Origin: Methylovirgula sp.
GTDB taxonomy: Bacteria > Pseudomonadota > Alphaproteobacteria > Rhizobiales > Beijerinckiaceae
Direction of reading: 5' to 3'
Assembly (NCBI GenBank): GCA_025356505.1
Contig: JANXSV010000364.1
Span: 1-7,910 of the forward strand
Length of the DNA: 7,910 bases
Part shown: one piece after another, positions 1 to 6,585 of the stretch
How positions within the stretch are numbered: the stretch's first letter is position 1
Layout of the letters: every line of letters begins with the position of its first letter
Translations under genes and position numbers: made by a program
Notes under the pieces: generated by a model
Told to the model about the DNA's origin: nothing
The model's input: only the letters and a program-made list of their open reading frames with translations
Database searches by the model: none

Positions 1-1968
1 CTGGTCGTTGGAGCGCATCGTAATCAGGTGGAACCGGCCTTCGTCAGCGCCGATGCCGAGGGCAGACAAGACGGTTGGTACGGTAAACTCGGCCTTGCCG
101 CTCTCTGTCCGCCAGATCCGCTCATGTGCAGAATTGCCGCGGTAAAACCCGCCGGCTGTCCACATTCTCGCGTTAAAGTTTTGGAATTCCTCGGGATAAG
201 TCTCGGCAATGGCATCACGCACCAACGCATAATCGCCGGTCCATTCGTCCCAGCGCATCTTCGGATTCTGCGGCAGCAATGCCTTCGCGATGCCGGCCAC
301 GATCGCCAGTTCGGATTTGAGCGTTACCGCTGCTGGCAACCGTTTGCCGCGTGACCCATAAATATGGCTGAAACTATCCTCAATCGCCACCGATTGCGGT
401 CCGCTCGCCTGTATGTCCTCCTCGGGGCGCGCGAGGCACGGTAGCAAAAACGAGACTTTACCGTGGATAAGGTGGCTGCGGTTAAGCTTGGTTGCTATAA
501 AAACTGTGAGTGCCAGCTTGCGCCAAGCGGGTTCCATGGCATCGCGATCGGGCACTGCACGAACCAGATTACCACCAAGGCTCAGGAAGCCCTGAACCGA
601 TCCGTCCTTTATTCCCTCACAGGTATCAACAGTGGTCAAGCCCTTCTGACGAGGCGGCTCGAAGCCGAACTGGGAGGCAATCTTGTCGAGCGGCACCAAT
701 TCCGGCTTTTCCGATATTCCGACAGAACGCTGGCCCTGCACATTGGAGTGGCCCCGCACGGGACATACGCCAGCGCCCTGCTTGCCGATGTTACCGCGCA
801 TCAACATCAGGTTAACCAACACCTGAATGCTCTGCGAACCATGCACGTGCTGGGTCAGTCCCATTCCGTAAACTGAGATCACTTTATCCGCATTAACATA
901 AACATCGCCTGCTTCTTCCAAATCGGTCTGCTTCAAGCCCGAATGCTCTTCAATTTCTGCCCAACTCGTACTGTGAGCGGTGTCTCGAAACGCCTCCCAG
1001 CCCGATGTGTGCTGCGCGATGAAAAGCGCATCGAGAATACTGGGCTTGCCCGCCGCAAGCGCTTCGTCGTCACGCTGTAAAACGCGTTTCACAATACCCA
1101 TGATCGCCGCGATGTCGCCGCCAGGACGTACTTGCAGATACATGTGGGCGAGGGCCGTTGGCTTTTGCGTTAACATCTGAAGCGGGTTCTGCGGATTGAT
1201 AAAACGCATCAGCCCCACTTCTTTCACCGGATTAAAAACTATGATTTTGCAACCGCGCTTTACCGCCTCTTGAAGTGGATGGAGGAAGCGGGGGCTGTTG
1301 GTGCCCGGGTTTTGCCCGAAATAAAATATCGCGTCGCAGTGATTGAAATCTTCAAGCACGCAGGTTCCCACCGGCGACCCCGTTACTTTTTTCAGCGCCA
1401 CCGACGTCGTCTCATGACACATATTAGAACTGTCAGGCAGGTTATTGTTACCGTAGGCTCGCGCCAGTAGAGCATAAAGATAGCTTGTCTCCAGTGACGC
1501 CTTACCCGAGGCGTAGAACACCACTGATTTAGCTTCTAGCAACTGTAGCTCTGCCGCGATTCCGGTAAACGCTTCATGCCAATCGCACGCGATGTATCGG
1601 TCAGTGGTAGCGTCATAACGCATGGGCTCAGTCAAACGCCCTTCCATTTCAAGGTCGAAGTCACTCCACGTTCGCAGCTCGGTCAGCGTGTGCTGTGAAA
1701 AGAATTCGGGTGTGCACCGATCGCGGGTCAAGTCCCAGATCGTGGCTTTCGCGCCATTCTCGCAAAATTCAAAAGCATGTGGCTCGGCTGGTTTGCCCCA
1801 CGCGCAGGAAGAGCACATGTACCCTTCCGGCTTATTCTGTTGACGCAGTGTGTCGAGCGTTCCCGGCGACGACATTTCCCGCGCGAATACTTTTGCCATT
1901 CCTTTGACCGAACCCCACCCGCCAGATGATCCAGAGTAATGAGCCGTATCGTCGTCAAGTTCGTCCAT
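1..1968 (-). CDS. FdhF/YdeP-like molybdopterin oxidoreductase, 3' end beyond window
   Basis: Reading the minus strand from the ATG at 1968 gives 656 codons with no stop down to base 1, so the gene runs off the window; family members are about 750-780 residues, so roughly the last 100 are missing. An AAGGGA ribosome site lies 6 bases before the ATG. Seen: a Cys-x2-Cys at residues 52/55 (CSSCAWGKP) and Cys69 in FEFCENGAKA, the N-terminal cysteine pattern of this family; a nucleotide-binding-like FYASGKAS stretch; and SNMCHE with Cys184-His185, which by my alignment corresponds to the Mo-ligating SeCys140-His141 of E. coli FdhF. FGQNPGTNSPR and QHVHGSQSIQ are further family-typical stretches. 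Known: these are bis-MGD oxidoreductases related to formate dehydrogenase alpha chains; E. coli YdeP is linked to acid resistance, and the substrate is usually unknown. Inferred: cytoplasmic (no twin-arginine signal), stress induced from the promoter at 2090-2114. True formate dehydrogenase activity is not shown. Confidence 0.9.
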   Translation of the reverse strand, partial: MDELDDDTAHYSGSSGGWGSVKGMAKVFAREMSSPGTLDTLRQQNKPEGYMCSSCAWGKPAEPHAFEFCENGAKATIWDLTRDRCTPEFFSQHTLTELRTWSDFDLEMEGRLTEPMRYDATTDRYIACDWHEAFTGIAAELQLLEAKSVVFYASGKASLETSYLYALLARAYGNNNLPDSSNMCHETTSVALKKVTGSPVGTCVLEDFNHCDAIFYFGQNPGTNSPRFLHPLQEAVKRGCKIIVFNPVKEVGLMRFINPQNPLQMLTQKPTALAHMYLQVRPGGDIAAIMGIVKRVLQRDDEALAAGKPSILDALFIAQHTSGWEAFRDTAHSTSWAEIEEHSGLKQTDLEEAGDVYVNADKVISVYGMGLTQHVHGSQSIQVLVNLMLMRGNIGKQGAGVCPVRGHSNVQGQRSVGISEKPELVPLDKIASQFGFEPPRQKGLTTVDTCEGIKDGSVQGFLSLGGNLVRAVPDRDAMEPAWRKLALTVFIATKLNRSHLIHGKVSFLLPCLARPEEDIQASGPQSVAIEDSFSHIYGSRGKRLPAAVTLKSELAIVAGIAKALLPQNPKMRWDEWTGDYALVRDAIAETYPEEFQNFNARMWTAGGFYRGNSAHERIWRTESGKAEFTVPTVLSALGIGADEGRFHLITMRSNDQ

Positions 1969-2044
1969 CGATTGTCCCTTTGTCGGAAGCCCTCATTTGA
2001 TGGGCATTAACTGGTCACCGAAGCATGACCGTCTCACATGGCGT

Positions 2045-2068
2045 TCATGAAGCCGATCCGCTTCATGA
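2045..2068. repeat. 9-bp perfect inverted repeat in the oxidoreductase leader
   Basis: TCATGAAGC (2045-2053) and GCTTCATGA (2060-2068) are exact reverse complements separated by six bases. The repeat lies between the minus-strand promoter at 2090-2114 and the oxidoreductase start at 1968, so it would be a hairpin in the 5' untranslated RNA or a dimeric regulator site just downstream of the transcription start. No T-run follows on the minus strand, so a terminator is unlikely. The function is unknown. Confidence 0.5.
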
Positions 2069-2089
2069 CACTTTTGAAATTCTTAGGAT

Positions 2090-2114
2090 AACGCGATATA
2101 GGGGTGATTGTTCC
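2090..2114 (-). promoter_or_regulatory. EcfG/RpoE2-type promoter for the oxidoreductase gene
   Basis: On the minus strand GGAAC (2114-2110) is followed after exactly 16 bases by CGTT (2093-2090). This is a perfect match to the general-stress sigma factor consensus of Alphaproteobacteria (GGAAC-N16/17-CGTT). Transcription would start near 2083, about 115 bases before the ATG at 1968. The -35 element forms a dyad (GTTCC-N10-GGAAC) with the -35 element of the opposing promoter at 2125-2149. Confidence 0.75.
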
Positions 2115-2124
2115 TAGTGCCGAA

Positions 2125-2149
2125 GGAACTTTGGCAATGCAAACGGGTT
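2125..2149 (+). promoter_or_regulatory. EcfG/RpoE2-type promoter facing the DUF1003 gene
   Basis: GGAAC (2125-2129) is followed after 16 bases by GGTT (2146-2149). The -35 is exact and the -10 matches three of four positions, keeping the essential TT. It points at the membrane protein gene starting at 2354, leaving a leader of about 200 bases that contains a strong hairpin at 2172-2204. It is weaker in match than the other three sites of this type in the window, but its placement is right and it lies back to back with a perfect one. Confidence 0.6.
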
Positions 2150-2171
2150 GTCATGTACTTTGAATTTGAAA

Positions 2172-2216
2172 GGATACAGTTTCGATGAGGCCATCGAAAT
2201 ATCCTCCATTTCTTTT
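2172..2216 (+). terminator. Strong leader hairpin with T-rich tail: attenuator or end of a small RNA
   Basis: TTTCGATG (2180-2187) pairs exactly with CATCGAAA (2192-2199) around an AGGC loop, and the stem continues as GGATA (2172-2176) with TATCC (2200-2204) after a 3-base bulge. That is 13 base pairs in total. A TTTCTTTT run follows at 2209-2216. The tail is interrupted and starts a few bases after the stem, so efficiency as an intrinsic terminator is uncertain. It sits about 15 bases after the expected start of transcription from the promoter at 2125-2149, so it would either attenuate the DUF1003 gene or end a short RNA of about 60 bases. Confidence 0.45.
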
Positions 2217-2353
2217 AAAAGCCAAAGACTTTGAGACAAGCTCACGAAGCGACAGTGATGAGATGCCTGCGCAAACAGGAAGCCAATAGGTCTAATGACT
2301 GTGAGACGCGGGCCACCAAACTCTGCCAATCCAACTCTTTAAGAGAGTACCCC

Positions 2354-2899
2354 ATGAATGACTCGCTCCGTGGCAACGACCAAAAGCTTCCCAAGCATGT
2401 TGCAGATTCGATCAGCGCGATGGCTAGGCTCCATTCCGACCACCAACCCAAGCGTGGGACGTTGCAGCGTTGGGTCGAGAATACAACGGCCATGCTGGGA
2501 CGGCCGACGTTTACAATCGTTTTAAGCGGAGCCGTTTCGGCTTGGATTGGAGGGAATCTTGTGTTGCAAGCCCTTGGACGACAAGCGCCGGATCCGCCGC
2601 CGTTTGCGCTCATGTCATGTTTGGTGAGTTTGGCAGCGCTTTATATGTCCGGACTCATTTTGGCGACGCAGCGTCGCGAGGTTCACTCGACCACCCGCCG
2701 AGAACAGCTCATATTAGAGTTATCTATTCGAACAGAACAGAAAGTCACAAAACTCATCGAACTCGTGGAAAAATTACGGCAGGATCATCCGGATATTGCA
2801 GACCGGATCGATGCAGATGCTCAGGAAATGACCTCCTCCGTTGATCTACATGATGTCTTAGATGCAATAAATACAAGCCACTCTGTAACGGAGGAGTAG
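2354..2899 (+). CDS. DUF1003-type two-helix inner-membrane protein
   Basis: A 181-residue protein of the DUF1003 type. Seen: a charged N-terminal part (1-49); the stretch GRPTF at 49-53 leading into a hydrophobic helix (about 52-73, containing a Trp and GGN); a short proline-rich turn (DPPPF, 80-84); a second helix (about 84-105) ending in ATQRREV; and a long polar helical C-terminal part (106-150, with EQLILELSIRTEQKVTKL) likely to form a coiled coil, then an acidic tail. This order of helix, PxPF turn, helix, xSQxR-like end and charged helix is that of DUF1003. The start at 2354 is chosen because AAGAGAG lies 6 bases before it; an in-frame ATG at 2231 would add 41 residues of unrelated character and has no better ribosome site. 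The function of the family is unknown. The upstream stress promoter suggests a general-stress membrane protein. It converges on ligD. Confidence 0.8.
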   Translation: MNDSLRGNDQKLPKHVADSISAMARLHSDHQPKRGTLQRWVENTTAMLGRPTFTIVLSGAVSAWIGGNLVLQALGRQAPDPPPFALMSCLVSLAALYMSGLILATQRREVHSTTRREQLILELSIRTEQKVTKLIELVEKLRQDHPDIADRIDADAQEMTSSVDLHDVLDAINTSHSVTEE

Positions 2900-2900
2900 T

Positions 2901-2931
2901 CGGCAAAAAGCCGATTTGGCGAGCTCGCCAA
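2901..2931. terminator. Possible terminator hairpins between convergent genes
   Basis: Two bases after the DUF1003 stop, CGGC-AAAAA-GCCG (2901-2913) can form a 4-bp hairpin. It is followed by a perfect 16-bp palindrome, TTGGCGAGCTCGCCAA (2916-2931). There is no T-run after either, so intrinsic termination is weakly supported. The position between the ends of two convergent transcripts is what a terminator would have; a protein-binding palindrome is the alternative. Confidence 0.3.
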
Positions 2932-3032
2932 TGCCTGGCCCGCCACTATCATTCAAAGAAATCCCATTCCGGGAATACAGATGCGCCCGCTGCAGCTCAA
3001 AGGTCACCGATACTGCGAACGCCGGTTCCTAG
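2931..3032 (+). CDS. Possible tiny CxxC peptide (33 residues), doubtful
   Basis: An ATG at 2931 opens 33 codons ending in TAG at 3030-3032, overlapping the last bases of ligD on the other strand. The peptide contains a YRCARCSSKV stretch, with Cys18 and Cys21 spaced as in a zinc knuckle. There is no clear ribosome site, as the preceding bases are the palindrome 2916-2931. It may be a remnant of a zinc-ribbon gene or chance. Confidence 0.15.
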   Translation: MPGPPLSFKEIPFREYRCARCSSKVTDTANAGS

Positions 3033-5479
3033 CGGATAAATTCCACCATTTTGATCGCAGCGCGTGAAATATTCTGCCGCAGGTCGAAAAAATTTGCCCA
3101 TGGCTGGATTTTAGCACTCAACGAGGTATTCACGTTAAACTGGTTCGAGGCCTCTATCGCGTCCAATCCTTCCCAATCCACTGGCATCGCAACCGGCGCG
3201 CCTTCCCTTGCTCGAAGGGAATAAGGAACAATAGCAGTGGCGCTGGATTTGTTGCGCAAATAGTCGATAAATATCCGTCCTTTGCGCCGCGTCTTGGTTG
3301 CGACTGCCACATATCGTGTTGGGGCCAATTCCACCAGCTTGCGAGCCAAGCCTTGGGTAAATCTCTCCACCTCGTCCCAGTCGTTGTGCCGATCAAGTGG
3401 AGCCACGACGTGGATGCCTTTCCCCCCGCTGAGAAGTGGAAAACTGGTCAGCCCCGCTGCGCTTAGCACATCGCGTATTTCCATGGCAGCTGCTTTGACC
3501 GCAGAAAAAGCCACCGATATATCTGGATCCAAGTCAAAAATGATACGATCGGCATATTCAAGATTCGGGGATGTGGCTGCCCACCCGTGAAGTTCCACAA
3601 CTGAAAATTGGGCGGCAGTCAGTAGTCCCTGTTTTCCGGCTATTGTTATATATTTCTTGCCGTGGCTGGACGCTTCAATCGGCGCAATCCCTTCATTCAT
3701 ACCCTTTAGCGCATGGCGTTGAAAAAACATCTCTTTGTTGATGCCCTCCGGTGCCCGCAAGAACGACACAGGTCGCCCTTTCAGATGTGGCAATATTCTG
3801 GGAGCCATTTCATCGTAAAATTGCGCCAATTGCGCCTTTGTCATTTGAATGTCGGGAAACAGAATTTTGTCGGGATGAGTTATGCGTGCAGGTGGCTTGC
3901 TGCCGACTGAGGGCGCTGCATTCTGCTGTCCCGTTTTCACGATCTTGACCTCGGTGGTTTTGATCGGCGTAAGATCCGTTCGCAATTCCAGAAATCTGGC
4001 GTGGCGCAGTTGGTTTTCGCCGGTCCAACCAGCGAAAGCGACACTGGCACTGAGTATCGGATCAACCCAGTTTACTTCCAACGGTATGTTTCGTAGCCCT
4101 CTGAGATCGGGAGATACGGCGCGCAATTGCAGCGGCTGCAACTTGCCTAGAAGCACGGCCTGCTGGCGGGCGGAAAAACCCGTTCCGACGCGGCCCACAA
4201 AAATGTGCCCATCATCGGTGGTTTGCGCCAAAAGCAGGGCGGAAAATGGACGGCTGTTTTTCGATGGCAGCCAACCGACAATAGCAAAATCCTCGCGCCC
4301 TATCCCCTTTATCTTAATCCAGGCACCAGTGCGACCCGTTCCATAGGGCGAAGCCGCACGTTTGGAAACGATGCCTTCCGCCCCACCTGCGATCGCCCGG
4401 CCAAACATTTCGGCGCCCTCCCCATCAACATGGTCTGCGTAACGGATCCGCGAGAGCTTTTTTTTATTCAGCAGCGCTTTGAGTTGGGCTTTTCGCTCCT
4501 CTAGCGGCAATTTCCGGATATCCCGGCCTTCTGTGATCAGTAGGTCAAAAGCGACAAAGCTGATTGCCTGGCCTCGACCATCTAGCGCCGCGACTAGCGC
4601 AACAAAATCCGTTACGCCGCGCGCATCAAATACCACGGCTTCTCCATCAATGACCGTGTCCTGCACATCAAGCTGTCGAGCATCGCTGGCGATAGCGGGA
4701 AACCGGCTGCTCCAGTCATGGCCCTCGCGCGTCAACAGGCGGACATTATCTTTTCCAATGCCAATTTGCAGGCGATATCCGTCATATTTGAGCTCATGCA
4801 GCCATCCCGGACCTTCCGGCGGCCCGTCACTCGCCCTGCACAGGCAAGGTGGATAAAAATCAGGAAACGCAGCGATTATCGGAGCATCACCCTGAGCAAT
4901 GGCCTCACGGCTTCTACCAGAGCGCACGCTGGTGGTGTGATGGTCCAGCAGGCCTGCGTCAGGCTCCATATGATCGTCGCGCTCTTTGATCAGAAGCCAG
5001 TTTTCGCGCCCGGCCGACTCGCCCACCTTTGGCTTCATGCGGATCAGCGTCCAATTGCCCTGCATTCTGCGACCACTCAGGGCGAATTTCATAATGCCGA
5101 GATCCAAAGCCTTTTGCGGGTCTGCGTCGTGAGAGATCCACTCTCCCTCATCCCACAGCATGACAGTACCGCCTCCATACTCGCCCGCTGGAATGTTCCC
5201 CTCAAAATCGGCGTAATCGAGGGGGTGGTCTTCCGTGCGTACAGCGAGCCGCTTGTCCTTCGGATTGGCACTCGGCCCCCGCGTTACCGCCCAGCTTTTG
5301 AGCACCCCGCTCATTTCCAGACGAAAATCATAATGGTCTCGCTTGGCCCAATGATGCTGAACAACAAACCTATGTCCCGCTGCCAACGCGCCACCTTGAG
5401 GTTCGGGCGTGCGTTCAAAATTACGTTTGGCGATGTAAGGCGCGATACCGCTTTTGAGATGTCCTATATCTTTGGACAT
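3029..5479 (-). CDS. ligD: ATP-dependent DNA ligase LigD (NHEJ), PE-LIG-POL
   Basis: An 816-residue multidomain end-joining ligase. It seals DNA ends held by Ku after trimming and filling them. Phosphoesterase domain, about 35-160: QHHWAKRDHYDFRLEM with His43 and Asp51, plus EDHPLDY with His85, matching the metal-site residues of Pseudomonas LigD. Ligase domain, about 205-500: nucleotidyl-acceptor Lys231 in HELKYDGYR, IDGEAVV (277-283), EGIVSKR (368-374) and WIKIK (387-391). Primase-polymerase domain, about 530-800: FDLDPD (648-653, metal-binding Asp649/Asp651), SGGKGIHV (684-691) and IFIDY with Asp739. All catalytic residues are present, so it should be active; the length is normal for the family. 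The start at 5479 is preferred over the in-frame ATG at 5596 because it follows the ku stop by one base and removes 39 residues that would overlap ku and show no family character. No strong ribosome site is seen, so translation is probably coupled to ku. Confidence 0.95.
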   Translation of the reverse strand: MSKDIGHLKSGIAPYIAKRNFERTPEPQGGALAAGHRFVVQHHWAKRDHYDFRLEMSGVLKSWAVTRGPSANPKDKRLAVRTEDHPLDYADFEGNIPAGEYGGGTVMLWDEGEWISHDADPQKALDLGIMKFALSGRRMQGNWTLIRMKPKVGESAGRENWLLIKERDDHMEPDAGLLDHHTTSVRSGRSREAIAQGDAPIIAAFPDFYPPCLCRASDGPPEGPGWLHELKYDGYRLQIGIGKDNVRLLTREGHDWSSRFPAIASDARQLDVQDTVIDGEAVVFDARGVTDFVALVAALDGRGQAISFVAFDLLITEGRDIRKLPLEERKAQLKALLNKKKLSRIRYADHVDGEGAEMFGRAIAGGAEGIVSKRAASPYGTGRTGAWIKIKGIGREDFAIVGWLPSKNSRPFSALLLAQTTDDGHIFVGRVGTGFSARQQAVLLGKLQPLQLRAVSPDLRGLRNIPLEVNWVDPILSASVAFAGWTGENQLRHARFLELRTDLTPIKTTEVKIVKTGQQNAAPSVGSKPPARITHPDKILFPDIQMTKAQLAQFYDEMAPRILPHLKGRPVSFLRAPEGINKEMFFQRHALKGMNEGIAPIEASSHGKKYITIAGKQGLLTAAQFSVVELHGWAATSPNLEYADRIIFDLDPDISVAFSAVKAAAMEIRDVLSAAGLTSFPLLSGGKGIHVVAPLDRHNDWDEVERFTQGLARKLVELAPTRYVAVATKTRRKGRIFIDYLRNKSSATAIVPYSLRAREGAPVAMPVDWEGLDAIEASNQFNVNTSLSAKIQPWANFFDLRQNISRAAIKMVEFIR

Positions 5480-5480
5480 A

Positions 5481-6341
5481 TCAGCTGGATTTCCGCGAGG
5501 GGGCTTTTGTTGCCTTTTTGCCAGCAGACTTAGTTCCGGCTTCCGCAGGCTTTGCCGCTTGAGCGACAGACTTTTTGAGCGCGTCCATAAAATCAATTAC
5601 TGTCGACGTTTCCGCCTCGATGTCGCCGCCCACATCAACCACTTTGCCTGTTTTGATCTTTTCCTGAACGAGTGCCCTTAGTGCTTCGGCGTAATGATTT
5701 TTGAAGGCGCCCGGGTCGAAGCGAGATGTTTTCCGGGCTATCAAATCTTTGGCCATATCAATCAGATCAGGTCGCAATTTTGCGTCGCCGATGCCGTCAA
5801 AGACCGCATCAATGTCTTTGATTTCGGATTGATAGTGCAAAGTTTCGAGGGACATGCCCTTTCCCGATGGCTTGAGCGCCACAAGATGCTCCTTGCCTCG
5901 CAGCGTAAGCTGCCCCACGCCCACTAGACCTGCGCCCGACAAAGCCTCTCGGATGATTCGGTAGCCCTCTTCGGCCACATCGCCGTCCGGCAAGACAAAA
6001 TATGCGCGGTCAAAATATAGCGGATCGATCTTGCAGGCATCTACGAATTGAGTGAGTTCAATTGTTTGACGACTTTTAAGCTTCAGTGCGTCGAGCTCAT
6101 CATCTTCAAGCAAGATATACTTGCCTTCTTCCACCTCATAGCCCATCGCGATGTTTTCAGGTTTTATTTCACCTTTTCCAGGAACCACTTTCTGATAGCG
6201 GATCCGCTGCTTGGAACTCCGGTCAATTTGATGAAATGCGATCTGCCCATCCGATCGGGTGGCAGATACAAGCTTCACTGGAATGATGACCAGCGATAGC
6301 CGTAGGTGACCCTTCCAGAAGCTTCTGCCTGTTTCTGCCAT
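5481..6341 (-). CDS. ku: DNA-end-binding protein Ku (NHEJ)
   Basis: A 286-residue bacterial Ku. The homodimer threads onto double-strand DNA ends and recruits LigD. Seen: the N-terminal FWKGHLRLSLVIIPVKL (8-24), FHQID (36-40), YFDRAYFVLPD (109-119), LVALKPSGKGMSLETLHY (153-170) and the LigD-contact region near DPGAFKNHYAEALRALV (209-225). The last 30 residues are rich in Lys, Ala and Ser, the basic tail typical of many bacterial Ku proteins and thought to bind DNA. Start: GGAGG at 6353-6349 is 7 bases before the ATG at 6341 and 4 before the ATG at 6344, so either may be used; an ATG at 6368 lies upstream of this ribosome site and is unlikely. It is the first gene of a ku-ligD operon. The transcript probably starts near 6432 from the consensus stress promoter at 6439-6464. 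Confidence 0.95.
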   Translation of the reverse strand: MAETGRSFWKGHLRLSLVIIPVKLVSATRSDGQIAFHQIDRSSKQRIRYQKVVPGKGEIKPENIAMGYEVEEGKYILLEDDELDALKLKSRQTIELTQFVDACKIDPLYFDRAYFVLPDGDVAEEGYRIIREALSGAGLVGVGQLTLRGKEHLVALKPSGKGMSLETLHYQSEIKDIDAVFDGIGDAKLRPDLIDMAKDLIARKTSRFDPGAFKNHYAEALRALVQEKIKTGKVVDVGGDIEAETSTVIDFMDALKKSVAQAAKPAEAGTKSAGKKATKAPSRKSS

Positions 6342-6404
6342 CATATAACCTCCGAACTCACTGCACATCGCCCGGCTTCAGCGGCCGATCACGGAAGACC
6401 TGAA

Positions 6405-6431
6405 AGTGGCGGAGGAAGCCGAACTGCCACT
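6405..6431 (-). repeat. Hairpin at the expected 5' end of the ku mRNA
   Basis: AGTGGC and GCCACT (6405-6410 and 6426-6431) are exact reverse complements around a 15-base loop. Read on the minus strand the hairpin would lie at, or within a few bases of, the 5' end of the ku transcript made from the promoter at 6439-6464. The end of the loop, with the first stem base, reads CCTCCG (6415-6410), complementary over six bases to the ku ribosome site CGGAGG (6354-6349). A role in stability or translation control is conjecture. Confidence 0.3.
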
Positions 6432-6438
6432 AGGGTTC

Positions 6439-6464
6439 AACGTCCAGAGTTGGCTTCTGGTTCC
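6439..6464 (-). promoter_or_regulatory. EcfG/RpoE2-type promoter for ku-ligD
   Basis: On the minus strand GGAAC (6464-6460) is followed after 17 bases by CGTT (6442-6439), an exact match to the alphaproteobacterial general-stress promoter. The expected start of transcription, near 6432, leaves a leader of about 90 bases before the ku ATG. Known: in Sinorhizobium meliloti some ku and ligD genes are under RpoE2 control, which fits this site. Confidence 0.8.
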
Positions 6465-6585
6465 AGACATGACAGCGCCAGCTAGTGTTCGGCACGTTGG
6501 AATTTGCATGACGGATTTAGGAACCACCCATATTTTCCATCAGCATCGCAACTTGCCTAAGGCCGAAATTTTATGGAAGTGAAGG
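6465..6585. other. Spacer between divergent stress promoters
   Basis: This 121-base stretch lies between the -35 elements of the two opposing stress promoters, and I see no gene in it. It is part of the 316-base gap between ku and the lipoprotein gene. The plus strand is open in one frame from 6349 to a TGA near 6580, but there is no convincing start or ribosome site and the frame overlaps the ku promoter. A GGAAC at 6520-6524 has no matching -10 element. Confidence 0.5.

Noticed and set aside
463..876. 137-codon open frame on the plus strand, with several others between 28 and 1907
   Set aside because: These are antisense to the molybdopterin oxidoreductase, which is open over the whole of 1-1968 on the minus strand with clear motifs.
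2114..2329. 71-codon minus-strand open frame in the intergenic region
   Set aside because: It overlaps the promoter and hairpin region and is antisense to the DUF1003 leader. No family was recognised and no ribosome site supports it.
2231..2353. Upstream extension of the DUF1003 gene from an ATG at 2231
   Set aside because: The 41 extra residues look unlike the family and lack a good ribosome site, while AAGAGAG sits at the right distance before 2354.
4718..5533. 271-codon open frame on the plus strand
   Set aside because: It is entirely antisense to ligD, whose minus-strand reading shows all ligase and phosphoesterase motifs; it is a shadow frame.
6520..6524. Additional GGAAC -35 element upstream of the lipoprotein
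   Set aside because: Neither 16 nor 17 bases downstream is there a CGTT-like -10 element, so it does not make a stress promoter.
6349..6580. Plus-strand open frame of about 75 codons between ku and the lipoprotein gene
   Set aside because: It has no ATG near its beginning and no ribosome site, and it overlaps the ku ribosome site and ku promoter; most likely chance.
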